Shown piece after piece: positions 11,394 through 21,750 of a stretch of DNA of 64,000 bases. Position numbers and translations under genes: made by a program. Source of the DNA: Venturia oleaginea (Eukaryota; Ascomycota; Dothideomycetes; Venturiales; Venturiaceae); NCBI GenBank assembly GCA_013176395.1, contig JABMLP010000004.1, forward strand, positions 1,798,001 to 1,862,000, read 5' to 3'. The notes under the pieces are model-generated. The model saw nothing but the letters and a program-made list of their open reading frames with translations, did not search any database and had not been told where the DNA came from. Every line of letters begins with the position of its first letter. Positions within the stretch are counted from its first letter, which is position 1.

Positions 11394-11506
11394 ACGCTGA
11401 TTGGCCCAATAAAAGGAGGAAGAACGATACGCTGGCCCCACAAAAGAAGGAAGGTCGATACACTAGCCCTACAAAAGGAGGAAGGTCGGTACGCTGGCCC
11501 CACAAA
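11394..11506. repeat. 31-bp tandem repeat, about 3.5 copies
   Basis: Units starting ACGCTGGCCCCACAAAAG occur at 11429, 11460 and 11491, with a more diverged unit from 11394. The period is 31 bp. The array lies about 170 bp upstream of the oxidase start codon, so it falls in the shared upstream region of the oxidase and the permease remnant. Confidence 0.8.
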
Positions 11507-11676
11507 CTCGGACATCCGCGTGCCACATATTCCACAAGTGGCCGTAGCCAACAGAGAATGTATCCAAAGATATTACAGCCTCGGCCACCCGTTATTTCAC
11601 GCAATGTCTTATTCTTGGATACTTTGTCTATCACTCGCCTTCTGGACGCGGTGTCTAGCATCATCTCATCAGAGTC

Positions 11677-13384
11677 ATGGGCCTTACACGGACAAGTACC
11701 AAAGTGGTCGTTGTTGGGGGAGGCGGCACAATAGGTTCTTCTACGGCATTGCACCTAATACGTTCTGGATACACTCCCTCGAATATTGTCCTTCTAGACG
11801 TATTCCCTATACCCTCAGCACAATCGGCCGGACATGACCTCAACAAGATCATGAACATCCAGATACGTAACAAACCGGACTTGCAATTATCTTTGGAGGC
11901 TTTGGATATGTGGAAGAATGATGCTTTGTTCAAGCCCTTTTTCCATAATGTTGGTGTGGTATGTGATGAAAACACTCTACTCAATTGAGGCATTCCCCTC
12001 ACGCGTTTCAGATCAACGTGTCCTCGTCGCAGGAAGGTATCTCGAATCTTCGGCTGGCGCATCAATCTCTCCTTACTATGCATAGCGAGCTAGCGGATAC
12101 GAGTATCTGGTTAGAGAAAGAGGACGATATCCTGGACAAAGTTCTCCCTTTCTGTAGAGAACAAGTTGAGGTTGGGACCACCTCGTGAAAGACTTGGCGA
12201 GTCAATGCTAATCCTAGGATATGGCAGGGCTGGAAAGGCTTTCTAGCTGGAGAAGGAGGTTGGCTGGCTGCAGCCAACGCTCTCGATGCCATAGGGCAAT
12301 TTCTGAAAACTGAAGGTGTGGTTTTTGCATTTGGTGAGTATGTATTCGTACCATTCTAAGATCTTGGGAGATGCGGAACGTAAATTATTGACGCAGCATC
12401 TTAGTACGGGTACTTTTGTAGAACCTCTCTTGGAAGAGCATGGGACACAATGTATAGGCGTTCAAACGGTCGATGGGAAAAGGCATTATGCGGATAAAGT
12501 AGTTCTCGCTGCCGGTGCTTGGAGCCCAACCTTGATCGATTTGGAAGATCAGTGTGTTTCAAAGGTCAGCAAGACTCGGTCTCTGCTGCTCGCAAGGTAC
12601 TGCCATCGATGTTTACACGAATCTAGGCCTGGGTTTTGGCTCATGTTCAACTCACGCCACAAGAGGCGGCCGTATACAAAGATATTCCGGTCATATATGA
12701 CGGCGAATATGGTTTCTTTTTTGAACCAGATGGGTATGATGGATTCCGCGACCTAGCATAGGCAAGACATGGTTTTCACTGACAAAAACATATAGGAATG
12801 GAGTAGTCAAAGTGTGCGATGAGTTTCCTGGATTCTCTCGATTCAAGTGGCACCAACCCTATGGTGCTTCAAGCAAGAAATCTATCTCCGTTCCTCGCTC
12901 ACATAGCAAACATCCTACGGACACCTATCCAGAATCCTCTGAAGCGAGTATTCGAAAAGCTGTCGACAGGTTCATGCCAGCTTTTAAGGGCCGCGAGCCA
13001 TTCAGCCGGACAATGTGCTGGTGCACAGATACTGCTGATGCCAATTTGTTGCTCTGCGAGCATCCCAAGTGGAAAAGTCTGATCATAGCTACGGGAGATA
13101 GTGGGTGAGTAACTAATTGTCGCTTTCTCGTCTGTAATACGATCTCTGATACGGTCAATCACAGGCACAGTTTCAAGCTCCTGCCCAACATTGGTAAATA
13201 TGTGGTCGAGCTTATGGAGGAGCGGCTTCAATTAGATCTGGCTGATGCATGGAGATGGAGGCCAGGAGGCGATGCGCTCAAGTCTAGACGTGAAGCCCCG
13301 GCGAAGGATCTTGCCGACATGCCAGGCTGGAGACATGATAGAGATTCGGAAAACAATAGCCCAGAGCTACAAGCTCATATATAG
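11677..13384 (+). CDS. Fructosyl amino acid oxidase (amadoriase)
   Basis: This FAD enzyme of the sarcosine-oxidase-like family oxidises glycated amino acids, giving the free amino acid, glucosone and hydrogen peroxide. I read seven exons: 11677-11958, 12012-12170, 12228-12341, 12397-12564, 12627-12733, 12796-13104 and 13165-13384, for about 452 aa (family about 440). The N-terminal dinucleotide fold is VVVVGGGGTIGSSTALHL, followed by IPSAQSAGHDLNKIM. Further family blocks are YADKVVLAAGAWSPTLIDLE, GFFFEPDG, KVCDEFPGF and HPTDTYPESSE. CWCTDTADANLLL (about residue 350) holds the Cys expected to bind FAD covalently. The end reads ADAWRWRPGGDALKSR. Intron 3 needs a GTATTC donor; the better GTGAGT donor at 12334 would put the next exon out of frame, so a one-base lesion there is possible. 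The C-terminus ends AHI rather than a peroxisomal SKL/AKL tripeptide. Confidence 0.85.
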
Positions 13385-13656
13385 CTTTCACATAGTTGGC
13401 AGCGGCATGCGTATGCCATGAAATCGTCCTGTTCAACACAAGGATGGTGAACTATATTCTAGCCCTAGACTCAGAATTACACAGGCGTACTAGGAGTTAC
13501 CCATGCACAGCTCTTTGAAAGTGATGTTCACGCTTGGGAGATCCGAGGCTACAAGTTAAAGGTCATTTCCGCCTGCACAATAATAAATGGGCCATGCAGG
13601 CACTGTACGCCGCTATCATAGTTGGCGTCTAGATACCTTTGCCACTTCAACATCAA

Positions 13657-14601
13657 ATGGAAGGCACACGCAAGAGGACTGGATGCACCAACTGTAAAGG
13701 TATGAAATTCAACCCACGCGCCAATTTGCATCTACCATTTCTTCCAAGCCATAGTGGGTGCATAGTTCTCAACCTTTCCCCTCGCCGTCTGCATTGTTTT
13801 TGTTGACTTGGATAGAGCGACACATTAAATGTTCTGAATAACTCCCTCGGTGCAGACGCTGTCAGAAGCTTGATGTCGAATGTGTCTGGGAGCTTAAACT
13901 CACGTTCCGAGAGGATGCCCTCCAGCGCGGTATCACTTTCGGTCGTCAAGGTATGATTGTTCTTAGTCAATCTTGACGAGGCTCAACTAGTGTCGTCCAC
14001 AAGGGGTTTGGTCAAAACGACCCATCTCGAGCGAGTTGCTCAGATTAAATATCTCGCTACCTGGCTTTACCTAGCTGAACGGTTGGATGGAGACATTCCC
14101 AGGTGCGTGGGTGCTTCCACATGCTCCCTCAACGCGGAGACTCAAAAGACTCGAGAGTTGCAGAATGGAAGGTCACAGGCACCAGCCCAAAGTCAAGAAT
14201 TCAGCGGTCACGTAGTAGTCGAACGACTGCGTGACGAGCGCGGTTTCCTGCCTCCCCAAATACCAGACGAAATGCCAGGCTTCATCGGACAAGCAAGCTT
14301 TGGGGCTTGTACCAGGTGTAAACCCCACATCGTGGCGAGTATGATAGAGCTGATATCGACACTTCCAGATATGGATACGTTGTTGTGGCCCCCATTTATG
14401 CTCGGGGTGACCGGATCGAAAAACGAAGAGCAGAAGAGATTCATACTAGACCGCCTCGCAAATATTCGGATGATGCATAATTTGGGTAGTGTGAGACGAA
14501 CTATTGGTGCTGTTAAACATGCATGTATTACGGAGAACCTGCTCCCGCCTAGCGATAGGGTATGGGGTCACTCGATTGACAACTATATTAGTCTGGCTTA
14601 A
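13657..14601 (+). pseudogene. Broken Zn2Cys6 transcription factor
   Basis: The first exon (13657-13699) encodes a start followed by GCTNCK. After a 116-nt intron the frame continues ERHIKCSE, then a TAA at 13839-13841, then LPRCRRCQKLDVEC. The spacing C-x2-C-x6-C-x6-C-x2-C-x6-C is exactly that of the fungal binuclear zinc cluster. A 40-nt intron (13951-13990) leads to the last exon, which ends in a stretch typical of the C-terminus of these regulators (WPPFMLGV, RFILDRLANIR, LGSVRR). The total is only about 260 codons against the usual 500 or more, so the middle seems lost as well. It lies 272 bp downstream of the oxidase on the same strand and probably was its local regulator. Confidence 0.75.
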
Positions 14602-14722
14602 AAACCACAAATGTTGTACTCAAATTATTAGGAATCCTGGTATTAGCTAATATTTAAGACCTAAAAATCTAAAATTTCTTCGTTGGTTTTTCTAGAGGTA
14701 AGATATCCGAAAGAAAAATACC

Positions 14723-14805
14723 AAGTTCTTGGAAACCAAGTTCTTCGTCACTACTTCGCGTTAGTGAGTGCTAGCTACACTTCCTTCCGTCTAATATGCG
14801 AATTT
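14723..14805 (+). repeat. Dispersed direct repeat, copy 2
   Basis: This is the partner of the repeat at 8330-8405, in the same orientation. Shared cores are TTCTTCGTC-CTACTTCG and CTACACTTCCTTCCGTCT. The copy carries small insertions (TTAG, CTAG) relative to copy 1. Confidence 0.75.
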
Positions 14806-15361
14806 TCAGGCCCGAATACTCACGCGCGCAGGGAGATTGGTTTTACCATCAACCAAAAATAGAAACATACAGCAGCGGGGATTCACTGGTGGTCACCCAC
14901 CCAATTACTAATTCGCCGATAACAAGCTTATCTGTGAGTGAGCGGACGGGGACTCGAGTTCTCTTGATTCTATGGCCATATGTAGTAGAAGTGGCTGGTG
15001 GTTAGGTATATGAAGTAGCGTGGTCATGAGATCTTGGCGTTATTGATTATGATTTGTAACACCAGCCCTGCAGAATTTTTCCTAGTGCAGAAATAAACGA
15101 AGCCTGTAGTTGATATGATGACTTCACTAACCTGGAAGCGGATGTGGGAACATTGGACTAAGGTTGAGAAAGAGAGGTGGAAGGAGGAGCTGTAGAATAT
15201 TCTATCTGGTAGTTATTAAAGAAGAATTGGGTTACTTGGAATTGTTGCTTAGGTCTTGGTTACAATATCGATAATTATCCAACAATCGCCTCAATCCCGA
15301 GATCAACATCCGCAATATTTGTAGGCGGGAAGAATATATATACCTAAAATTTACCAGCAAC
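14806..15361. other. Intergenic stretch, no supported gene
   Basis: About 550 bp between the dispersed repeat and the next open frames. I see no coding signal, repeat or RNA gene. Confidence 0.5.
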
Positions 15362-15727
15362 CTAAGTACCCCAACCATAATCCAGAACAACACAATCCTC
15401 AGAACCAACAAAAAGCGAGAAAATGAAAACGATCAGCAATAGAAACTTAAGGCAGATCGACCGCCAATAATTCACGAAGTCGGCGCATATCCAATCGAAC
15501 TCCTTGACCCAAGCCCTCTTCTTGGACTTCGCCCCGGTAACCTTGATCTCGATCCGGGTCTGCATCTCTCTGTTTGTGATGAACACTTCGAAATTGATTG
15601 GTATGATCGGGTGGTATAGATATAAGTGTCGGAGGGACTTCTCGCTGGTGGGGAAACAAGTGGAATAGTCCTTCCAACTGATGCGGTGAAGAACCCATTC
15701 CTGGCCTGACGGGGCCTTCGCGTTCAT
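15362..15727 (-). CDS. Hypothetical small protein with C-terminal hydrophobic segment
   Basis: The first ATG in a longer open frame gives about 121 aa. It contains a Trp-rich stretch (EWVLHRISWKDYSTCFP, then DWICADFVNYWRS) and a hydrophobic run (LKFLLLIVFIFSLFV) near the C-terminus that could be a membrane segment. I recognise no family. The overlapping frame is open too, so this may not be real. Confidence 0.25.
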   Translation of the reverse strand: MNAKAPSGQEWVLHRISWKDYSTCFPTSEKSLRHLYLYHPIIPINFEVFITNREMQTRIEIKVTGAKSKKRAWVKEFDWICADFVNYWRSICLKFLLLIVFIFSLFVGSEDCVVLDYGWGT

Positions 15728-15828
15728 CTCTTCTTGGCGTCGGTGGGGTCGTTTGGAGAGGCGATTCTGGCGTGTTGATTGGTGGGTTTTCTTCGAGTTG
15801 GGCGGTGCTGAGGGGTTTGTCAATAAAT

Positions 15829-17018
15829 TTACACACCGAGATGGGAGGAAGGGGAGATGAGTGCCCCTGCGTTATTGGGGGGTTGGGTCGATGATCTGAC
15901 AGTGACATAAATGGGGCATTGTGGGTTGAAATACCCCAATTGCTGAAGCTGCTGTGAAAGGGCGAACTTACTCAAGACCCGCGTCCTCTCCAATAACATT
16001 CCCCTCCTCATCTTCTCGTTGACCAAACTTATTAACCCAGTTGTTGGCTTCGTTAATTATGCGCTCATTCTTGTCGATTGGATGCTCGTTATCAGTTTAT
16101 CAAACGCCCTCTCCTATTAATCCGACGTTCTTGTCCATCAACGTGCCCAATAAGATGTTATCCGGTTTTCCTAGATCTCTGCGTACGATACCCTTGATAT
16201 TGAGGTGTTGTACCCCATCGACAAGGGCTATAAAGAGATCCAGGACAATTCTCGGCGGACAGTTTGGTGTCTTCTGCCAGGCACCTTGTTGACTTCGAGG
16301 AATTTGTGTGTTGTAGTAAAAGCTACCATTATATCCAGTGGGTCGATAGCGGGATTTGAAAACGAGGTCTCCTGGTGTACGATATTCGGCATACTCTGTA
16401 GCAAGTCGATACATGCGCAAACCTGAGTGTAGCTTGAACTCACTATATTTTGCCATGAAACTTCATCCATGATAAATTGACCGTATTGCAGCTCTTCGAT
16501 GCATAGCCACTTCCATGGGGATCTCATAATTTCGGTGAGAATACCCGCTCGTCAGCTATCTGATACCCTAAGCACTGACAGCGACTGGACGCAGTCTCAA
16601 GAAAGCTACGCATATGTTTTATTTTCGTTCCCAAGTATACGTCGGTACCAGAATATGTGCCTCTCCATGAACACCTCCCATGGTTCGATCGCCATTTTTC
16701 GTGCAGATTGGGCGGTGATACCAGCCTTTTTGTGCTTCTAAAGCACAACCTGTGTCGCGAGATTTATATTAGTACTGGCCACCGGGAGCAATGGAACTCA
16801 TCATGTATGCTTAAGTCTTTGTCAACAATTTTTGCGTTTGACACCGATTGTTGCCTAGTTGCGTAAACATATTCTCCCTTTCTTGTGGAGATCAAAGCCC
16901 AACGAAAAGGTGGTTTCCTCAAGCGACTATAAAGGTCATGTGAGAACAATTGTTGATTAAATTTTGTGCTTGCTACCAGCTCATCAATGTTATTTTCTAG
17001 ATAGCGGCCCCATCGCAT
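15829..17018 (-). pseudogene. Protein-kinase-like remnant
   Basis: On the minus strand near 16130-16240 the frame reads ALVDGVQHLNIKGIV, RRDLGKPDNILLG and KNVGLIGEGV. This corresponds to the kinase catalytic loop (normally HRDLKPxNILL) and the DFG region, but with the catalytic His changed, an extra Gly before Lys and DFG lost. Flanking fragments in other frames (16228-16527, 16524-16748, 16764-17018) look like further pieces of the same gene separated by frameshifts. Boundaries are approximate, and the exact kinase family cannot be told. Confidence 0.45.
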
Positions 17019-18032
17019 CGTGAATGCTCGGATGCTAATCGATATGATGGTGATGTAAATGGCTGTGATGTTGAGTTAGCTTGAAGTTGGTGAGGGTAAG
17101 GTCCGCGCGCGTACTTCTCAGGCCGACTTCAACCACCGCTCTACAATATTGGGTTCGTCGATATTCAAGACTGATATCGTTATATTCCTGGCGACTTCAA
17201 GTCATGATAGCACCAGATATCTAATCACAGCCATCTCAAGATGTATGTACCAGTTCCAGTGTAGCTGTACTATGACGGGCAGGGAATTGATGAAGCCACT
17301 CATCCTGCACACCACAACGAGAAGAAATCACTCTCGATTTTCACTAGAGACTTTTGTCTTCAAGAAAAGAACCATGTTAGAAGTCAGCTCTATTTCTTGT
17401 CTTCAAACCGCGTGCGATTTTCTGAGTCCGGATGAAGCCAATGTGCGAAGCAGAGTAAGAACAGTGAGAACCCTTCGAGCAAGTCTTGACGGACTTGAGC
17501 GGATAAGCCCGTTAAACTCCTAGCAAAACGTGATGAAGCGACTTCGATAAAGCATACATGCTGCTAGATGTGGGGTAGGAATCGCTAAAGCTTGTCGGTA
17601 TTGAATGCAATCCGAAAAGTGCTTCAAAGTATGGGAACCCCATTGCTAGATAATAAATGTATTCCCGGCTTGATAGCATCAGAAAATGAGGAGTTCTGGG
17701 CAAGGGATTTTGGAATTTTTTCTAATTCGTTCAGGTTCAAAAAGAACAAGTTGACCTCATACATAACAGAAAAGAAACAAACCTGAGACTTGAGAGACTT
17801 TATATTTTTTAGCATCAGGGTTTGGGAAGAACATCCTTCACTTTGTAAGCAAACCGTAAACTCCCGCCTCGTACAGCTTCGTAACCTCATTCCTCGGATT
17901 CGGTTCTTCGCCCACAGGTTTTCGATCATCAATGCAATGCTGTACGTTCATGCTGTACGCTCATCCCTAAGACCATATCCAGTAAGCTATACCATAATGT
18001 TTCGTTCGCGCCGAAGAATATCATTTCAGTCC
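17019..18032. other. Intergenic stretch, no supported gene
   Basis: About 1 kb with short unconvincing frames on both strands. The kinase-like remnant may extend into its left part. The right end is the 3' flank of KGD4. Confidence 0.45.
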
Positions 18033-18447
18033 TCACCACATGCTTGCACCGCCACTCTCGATAGCCTCCATCTCCTTTTGAGACCAAGGAACTCTGTGCC
18101 ACTTCGCGGGTAGTTCGCTGACATCAAAGTATTGTCCCTTGCCTGCAGCGACTGGGCCGAGTTCTGATCCCGAGTGTCCTCCGATGTAGCCACCTGAGAC
18201 TGGCTTGGTGTTTAATGGTCCATGCTGCTGTACGGCTTGTCGGTAGGCGGCGAATGAGTTTGGTAGAGCGACTGGTGAAGCTGGGTGAGTGTGAGGGGTG
18301 TGATCGATTTCTGGGTCTGGTTAGTCGAATTATTCTGGACCGAAAGTTATGGATAGATGGGTACGTACTCGCTGGAGCTGTGTGCTTGCCAATGAACTTG
18401 ATCAAAGGCTGGCGGTGTTGGAGTAGACGTCGAGTTGCCTGGAACAT
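18033..18447 (-). CDS. KGD4: Kgd4/Ymr31 alpha-ketoglutarate dehydrogenase subunit
   Basis: There are two exons, 18369-18447 and 18033-18310, joined across a 58-nt GTACGT intron, giving 118 aa. The N-terminus (MFQATRRLLQHRQPLIKFIG) is an Arg-rich mitochondrial targeting sequence. Then come HTHPASPVALPNSFAAYRQA and the conserved C-terminal ELPAKWHRVPWSQKEMEAIE. Kgd4 was first listed as a small mitochondrial ribosomal protein. It is now known to tether the E3 component to the E1-E2 core of alpha-ketoglutarate dehydrogenase in the TCA cycle. It is transcribed divergently from MED18 with 518 bp between start codons. Confidence 0.9.
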
Positions 18448-18965
18448 GTTGGCAATATGTGAAAGTCCAAGACACGGAAGGTCCTTCCCGAAGCCCGGAT
18501 TTCTCAGCGACGGGGGAGGATGAATATGAAAGTTGAGGTGGTGCGTGTGGTTTTGGTGAGGAGGATAGAGCTGTCGGAGAACCTGAAGCTGTGGACGCCC
18601 TATTTGTTTGTGAGTGGTACAGAGTGGGTGGTGGGCGGAGTGGAGGTGTATTGAGACGTGATGCGCGCCTCGGCCGTGATATGTCTTTTTTATATGGTGA
18701 TGGGCACCACAACCGCGCCTATCACCTCAATTGACCTCCCCCTGTTACAAATGAACAGGATCACGCGAGAATCTGCAGACTGAACGACACAGAACCCGCA
18801 CTGTTCCGCTCCGGTTTCCTCCTGTTTTCCCGGCCACTTCCTCGCCTCTCCATCCTTTAAACCCCACACAGTCGACCTTTTCTCTGTCGTCGCTCCCGGA
18901 GACCAGTTTTGCTGCTTCCGGAGACCAGATTTCCTTTTCCAGAGCCCCCGGGTCAGTCCCAATCA

Positions 18966-19791
18966 ATGCACGAGCTACTGCTTTATGGCCAGGTGCCCTT
19001 CTCACGCCATGACCAGATCATGAACGTGCTGGCTGGCCTGACTGCCATGCAACCACATCGCATCGTCGAACGACATGCTCTGTTCAAGCCTATCCACGGT
19101 CCGGTCCAGGCACAGGTGCAGAAGGGCGGAACTCAAGGCTTGAATCCGACCAAGAAGATAGCCAGACCAAACGCTCAGCAAACACGAGATCTCTACCATA
19201 CTCACCTGGTGAAAGTGCTAAATGAAAAAGAATCCAAAATTTCGGGCGATGCCATGGATGTGGATGATCATGTGACAGGGATCGATGAAGATAAGGAGCT
19301 GTGGCAATGGCAGTTCAGAGACATCCCAGAGGGAGGGAAGAGGAGTGCTACCTTCAGAATGGCCGAGGATATCGATATTTCAGCTGGAGACCCTCAAGCT
19401 TACATGGAGGGATTGGGTTACCGGTGAGTTGTGCTCGGACTTGAAGATGCCATCGCTCACATGCCCAAGCTACGTCTCCGAACACATTGTCGAGGGCCAT
19501 CGATTCGTGCTCAATAACACCGTCATATCCCTCTATCGTATCCTGCAGTGGCCGAAACCGATTGATCCGCCATCTATCAATACACCAGTCTCACTTGGGC
19601 ATCCTACCGAGCCCAAACCACTCGATCCCTCGCGGGGGTATGTTTTGGAACTCAAAATCAGGTTATCACAGAGTGATCCTGCCTTGATAAAGACTGGTGA
19701 AGACCAGCTCTCAAGCCTGAAAACCCGACTTCTTGGCGTTGTTGAGCTGAAAGTGCCCGAAAGACTGGCTTTCGATACGCGCGTGAAGTGA
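18966..19791 (+). CDS. MED18: Mediator subunit Med18
   Basis: There are two exons, 18966-19423 and 19470-19791, with a 46-nt intron, giving 259 aa. The start MHELLLYGQVPFSRHDQIMN and the phrase GLTAMQPHRIVERHALFKP are typical of fungal Srb5/Med18. The second exon begins YVSEHIVEGHRFV and carries the YVLELKIRL beta strand of the barrel fold. Med18 is part of the Mediator head module, where it pairs with Med20 and links activators to RNA polymerase II in the nucleus. A short acidic insert (MDVDDHVTGIDEDKE) is a loop variable in fungi. I see no sign of damage. Confidence 0.92.
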
Positions 19792-21001
19792 AGAAGCGAG
19801 GATCAAAAATGAGAACAAAGTCCCAGCCACATCTAGACCGTTGCTCGATGCGGAAAGCCTTTCGGCGATGAAGGGGCCCAATTGTCTGCCATTTTGAGGC
19901 TGCTTTACGTCTGGCAGTAGTGACAAAGACGATAGTTGACGAAATGGACCTTAATGGCCGCTTGTTGCATTTCGCGTTATCAACACGGTCTTCCTTTGCT
20001 CCCGAAAACCACCAACCATTCAACAGGAACCACCTGCAATCTTTCCTGCTGCGACCTCTGTGCCATGGCTATATTTGCATGGCGAGAGTTTATGACCGCG
20101 TACGCAGGATATTACAGACGTAACCCTAACCCAGTAAGACCGCCCGTCATTAAAACACCGCGAACGCTAACTCATACAGACAGGAGAATATTCAACGATC
20201 GATAAGATCGCTTGATTTCGCCGACCCTGCGGATTATATGGAAGCGCCTAGTGCAAGCTAGACGCTCTCGCCCGCACAACTATTAGCCGTTTCTACAGAG
20301 CTCAGACTGAAAAGACGAATGTTGACCCGCTCGGAGCCATCATGGCTGATGTTGTGTGTGTGTGACAACTGCTGACCAATTCTTTGAGGTGCCATCACGG
20401 CGTACCCGGAATTTTTATGCATATTGGGAGCCGTGCTCCAACTAACATTGATGCGAGACATCTCTTAACATAAAGCTCTTGACATGGCCTTGGAAGCGAT
20501 AGCGGCGTTGGAAGAACGATCAATAGGATGTTCAATTTACGAAAAGTAAATGCAACAATCATCAGCATTCACATTGCCTTCTTCAAAATCGCCCCCAAAT
20601 AGCTATAGGAAAGCTGACAAAGATGTCAACTTGCTGACATCCACCTCGCAAAGCTGAAGTGACGCCGATCATTCACCACGCTAACTTCTTTCAGCCAAAT
20701 ACACCAAAATAGGAAATGTACACCCGGTGTCAACTCCTCTTTCCCAAAATTTTCGACGTAGAGATCAGCTTCAATGTCCCTGATTCAGTCTGATGTGCTT
20801 TTCTATCCCTAAGCACCCGCTTCTCGATTTATCTACATAATCTTGCCCTCTCCAGCTCCAAATTGCTCATCAACATATTCCATACCTTCAACCTTGAACT
20901 TTCATTGTTGATATACCTCTATGATCCCATCTCAATCTTCCAAGACAACTGATCTCTCTCGTCTACAATTACTTCAGCAGCATACCGAGCCTTCATAAAT
21001 C
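19792..21001. other. Intergenic stretch of 1.2 kb
   Basis: No gene supported. It contains TAACCCTAACCC at 20121-20132, two telomere-like repeat units that may be a chance telobox. The right part is rich in C/T and is probably the promoter and leader of the GFA-domain gene. Confidence 0.5.
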
Positions 21002-21615
21002 ATGTCTCTCAGATCCGCCGACAAGAGTATACCATACATCCCCCTCGCTGGCGAAGCAACAGATGGCTGGGCCTCAGATACCGAAGCGACAGCGACCTGC
21101 TACTGTGGAGCTGTACAATTGAAATTTGCCACAGAAGCCCCAGGTTTCATGGGCAGTTTCATCTGCAACTGCACAGATTGCCATAAAATTACCGCCTCAA
21201 TGTTCGGCGCCAATTTCATCGTGAGGACGAGTCATATGGTGCACTTGCGTGGGAAGGACAATATGACGCAGTATTCCACTACTAAATCGATCCGTTAGTC
21301 TTCCGTCTCCTTACTCGTCTGGTCTTCTCTACTCCCTCCCTTCCCCTCTTTTCTCTCCTAACCCTCCTCTGACAGCCCACAGGCACAGCAGGTCACATAA
21401 TGACCAACCACTTCTGTACCACCTGCGGGAGCCTTCTCTACCGCATCGGTACTGGATTCCCCAATTTGGTGATCATGCGAGTCGGGACTGTTGATGATTT
21501 CAATCTTATGGAGACGAAGTTGAGACCAACAGTGGAGCAGTTTGTTAAGGATAGGGTTGATTGGCTTCATGGGACTGAGGGGGCTCTGCAGGTTGATGGG
21601 TATCGGTGGGGTTGA
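21002..21615 (+). CDS. GFA/CENP-V-domain zinc protein
   Basis: There are two exons, 21002-21293 and 21383-21615, giving 174 aa. The zinc ligands of the glutathione-dependent formaldehyde-activating (GFA) fold are in place: CYC at residues 33-35, CNCTDC at 55-60, and HFCTTC with Cys 109 and 112. The domain covers most of the protein. Family members include formaldehyde-glutathione adduct enzymes, but many fungal paralogues have no known substrate, so I keep the call at domain level. It faces the SDR gene tail to tail, with 135 bp between stop codons. Confidence 0.85.
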
Positions 21616-21750
21616 AATTATCGGAAAAGGAAAGAGGATTCGAAAGGAGTTGGGAGATGATTCGAGAATCAGGGACTAATTATGACAATGAGAATAACGA
21701 GGTGATCATTTTAACGAAGGCTTTCGATTGTTTGTATGTGAAGTTCTCTT

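Noticed and set aside
18347..18712. 121-codon frame overlapping the KGD4 start
   Set aside because: It runs across the KGD4 promoter and first exon in another frame. KGD4 exons give a complete family match.
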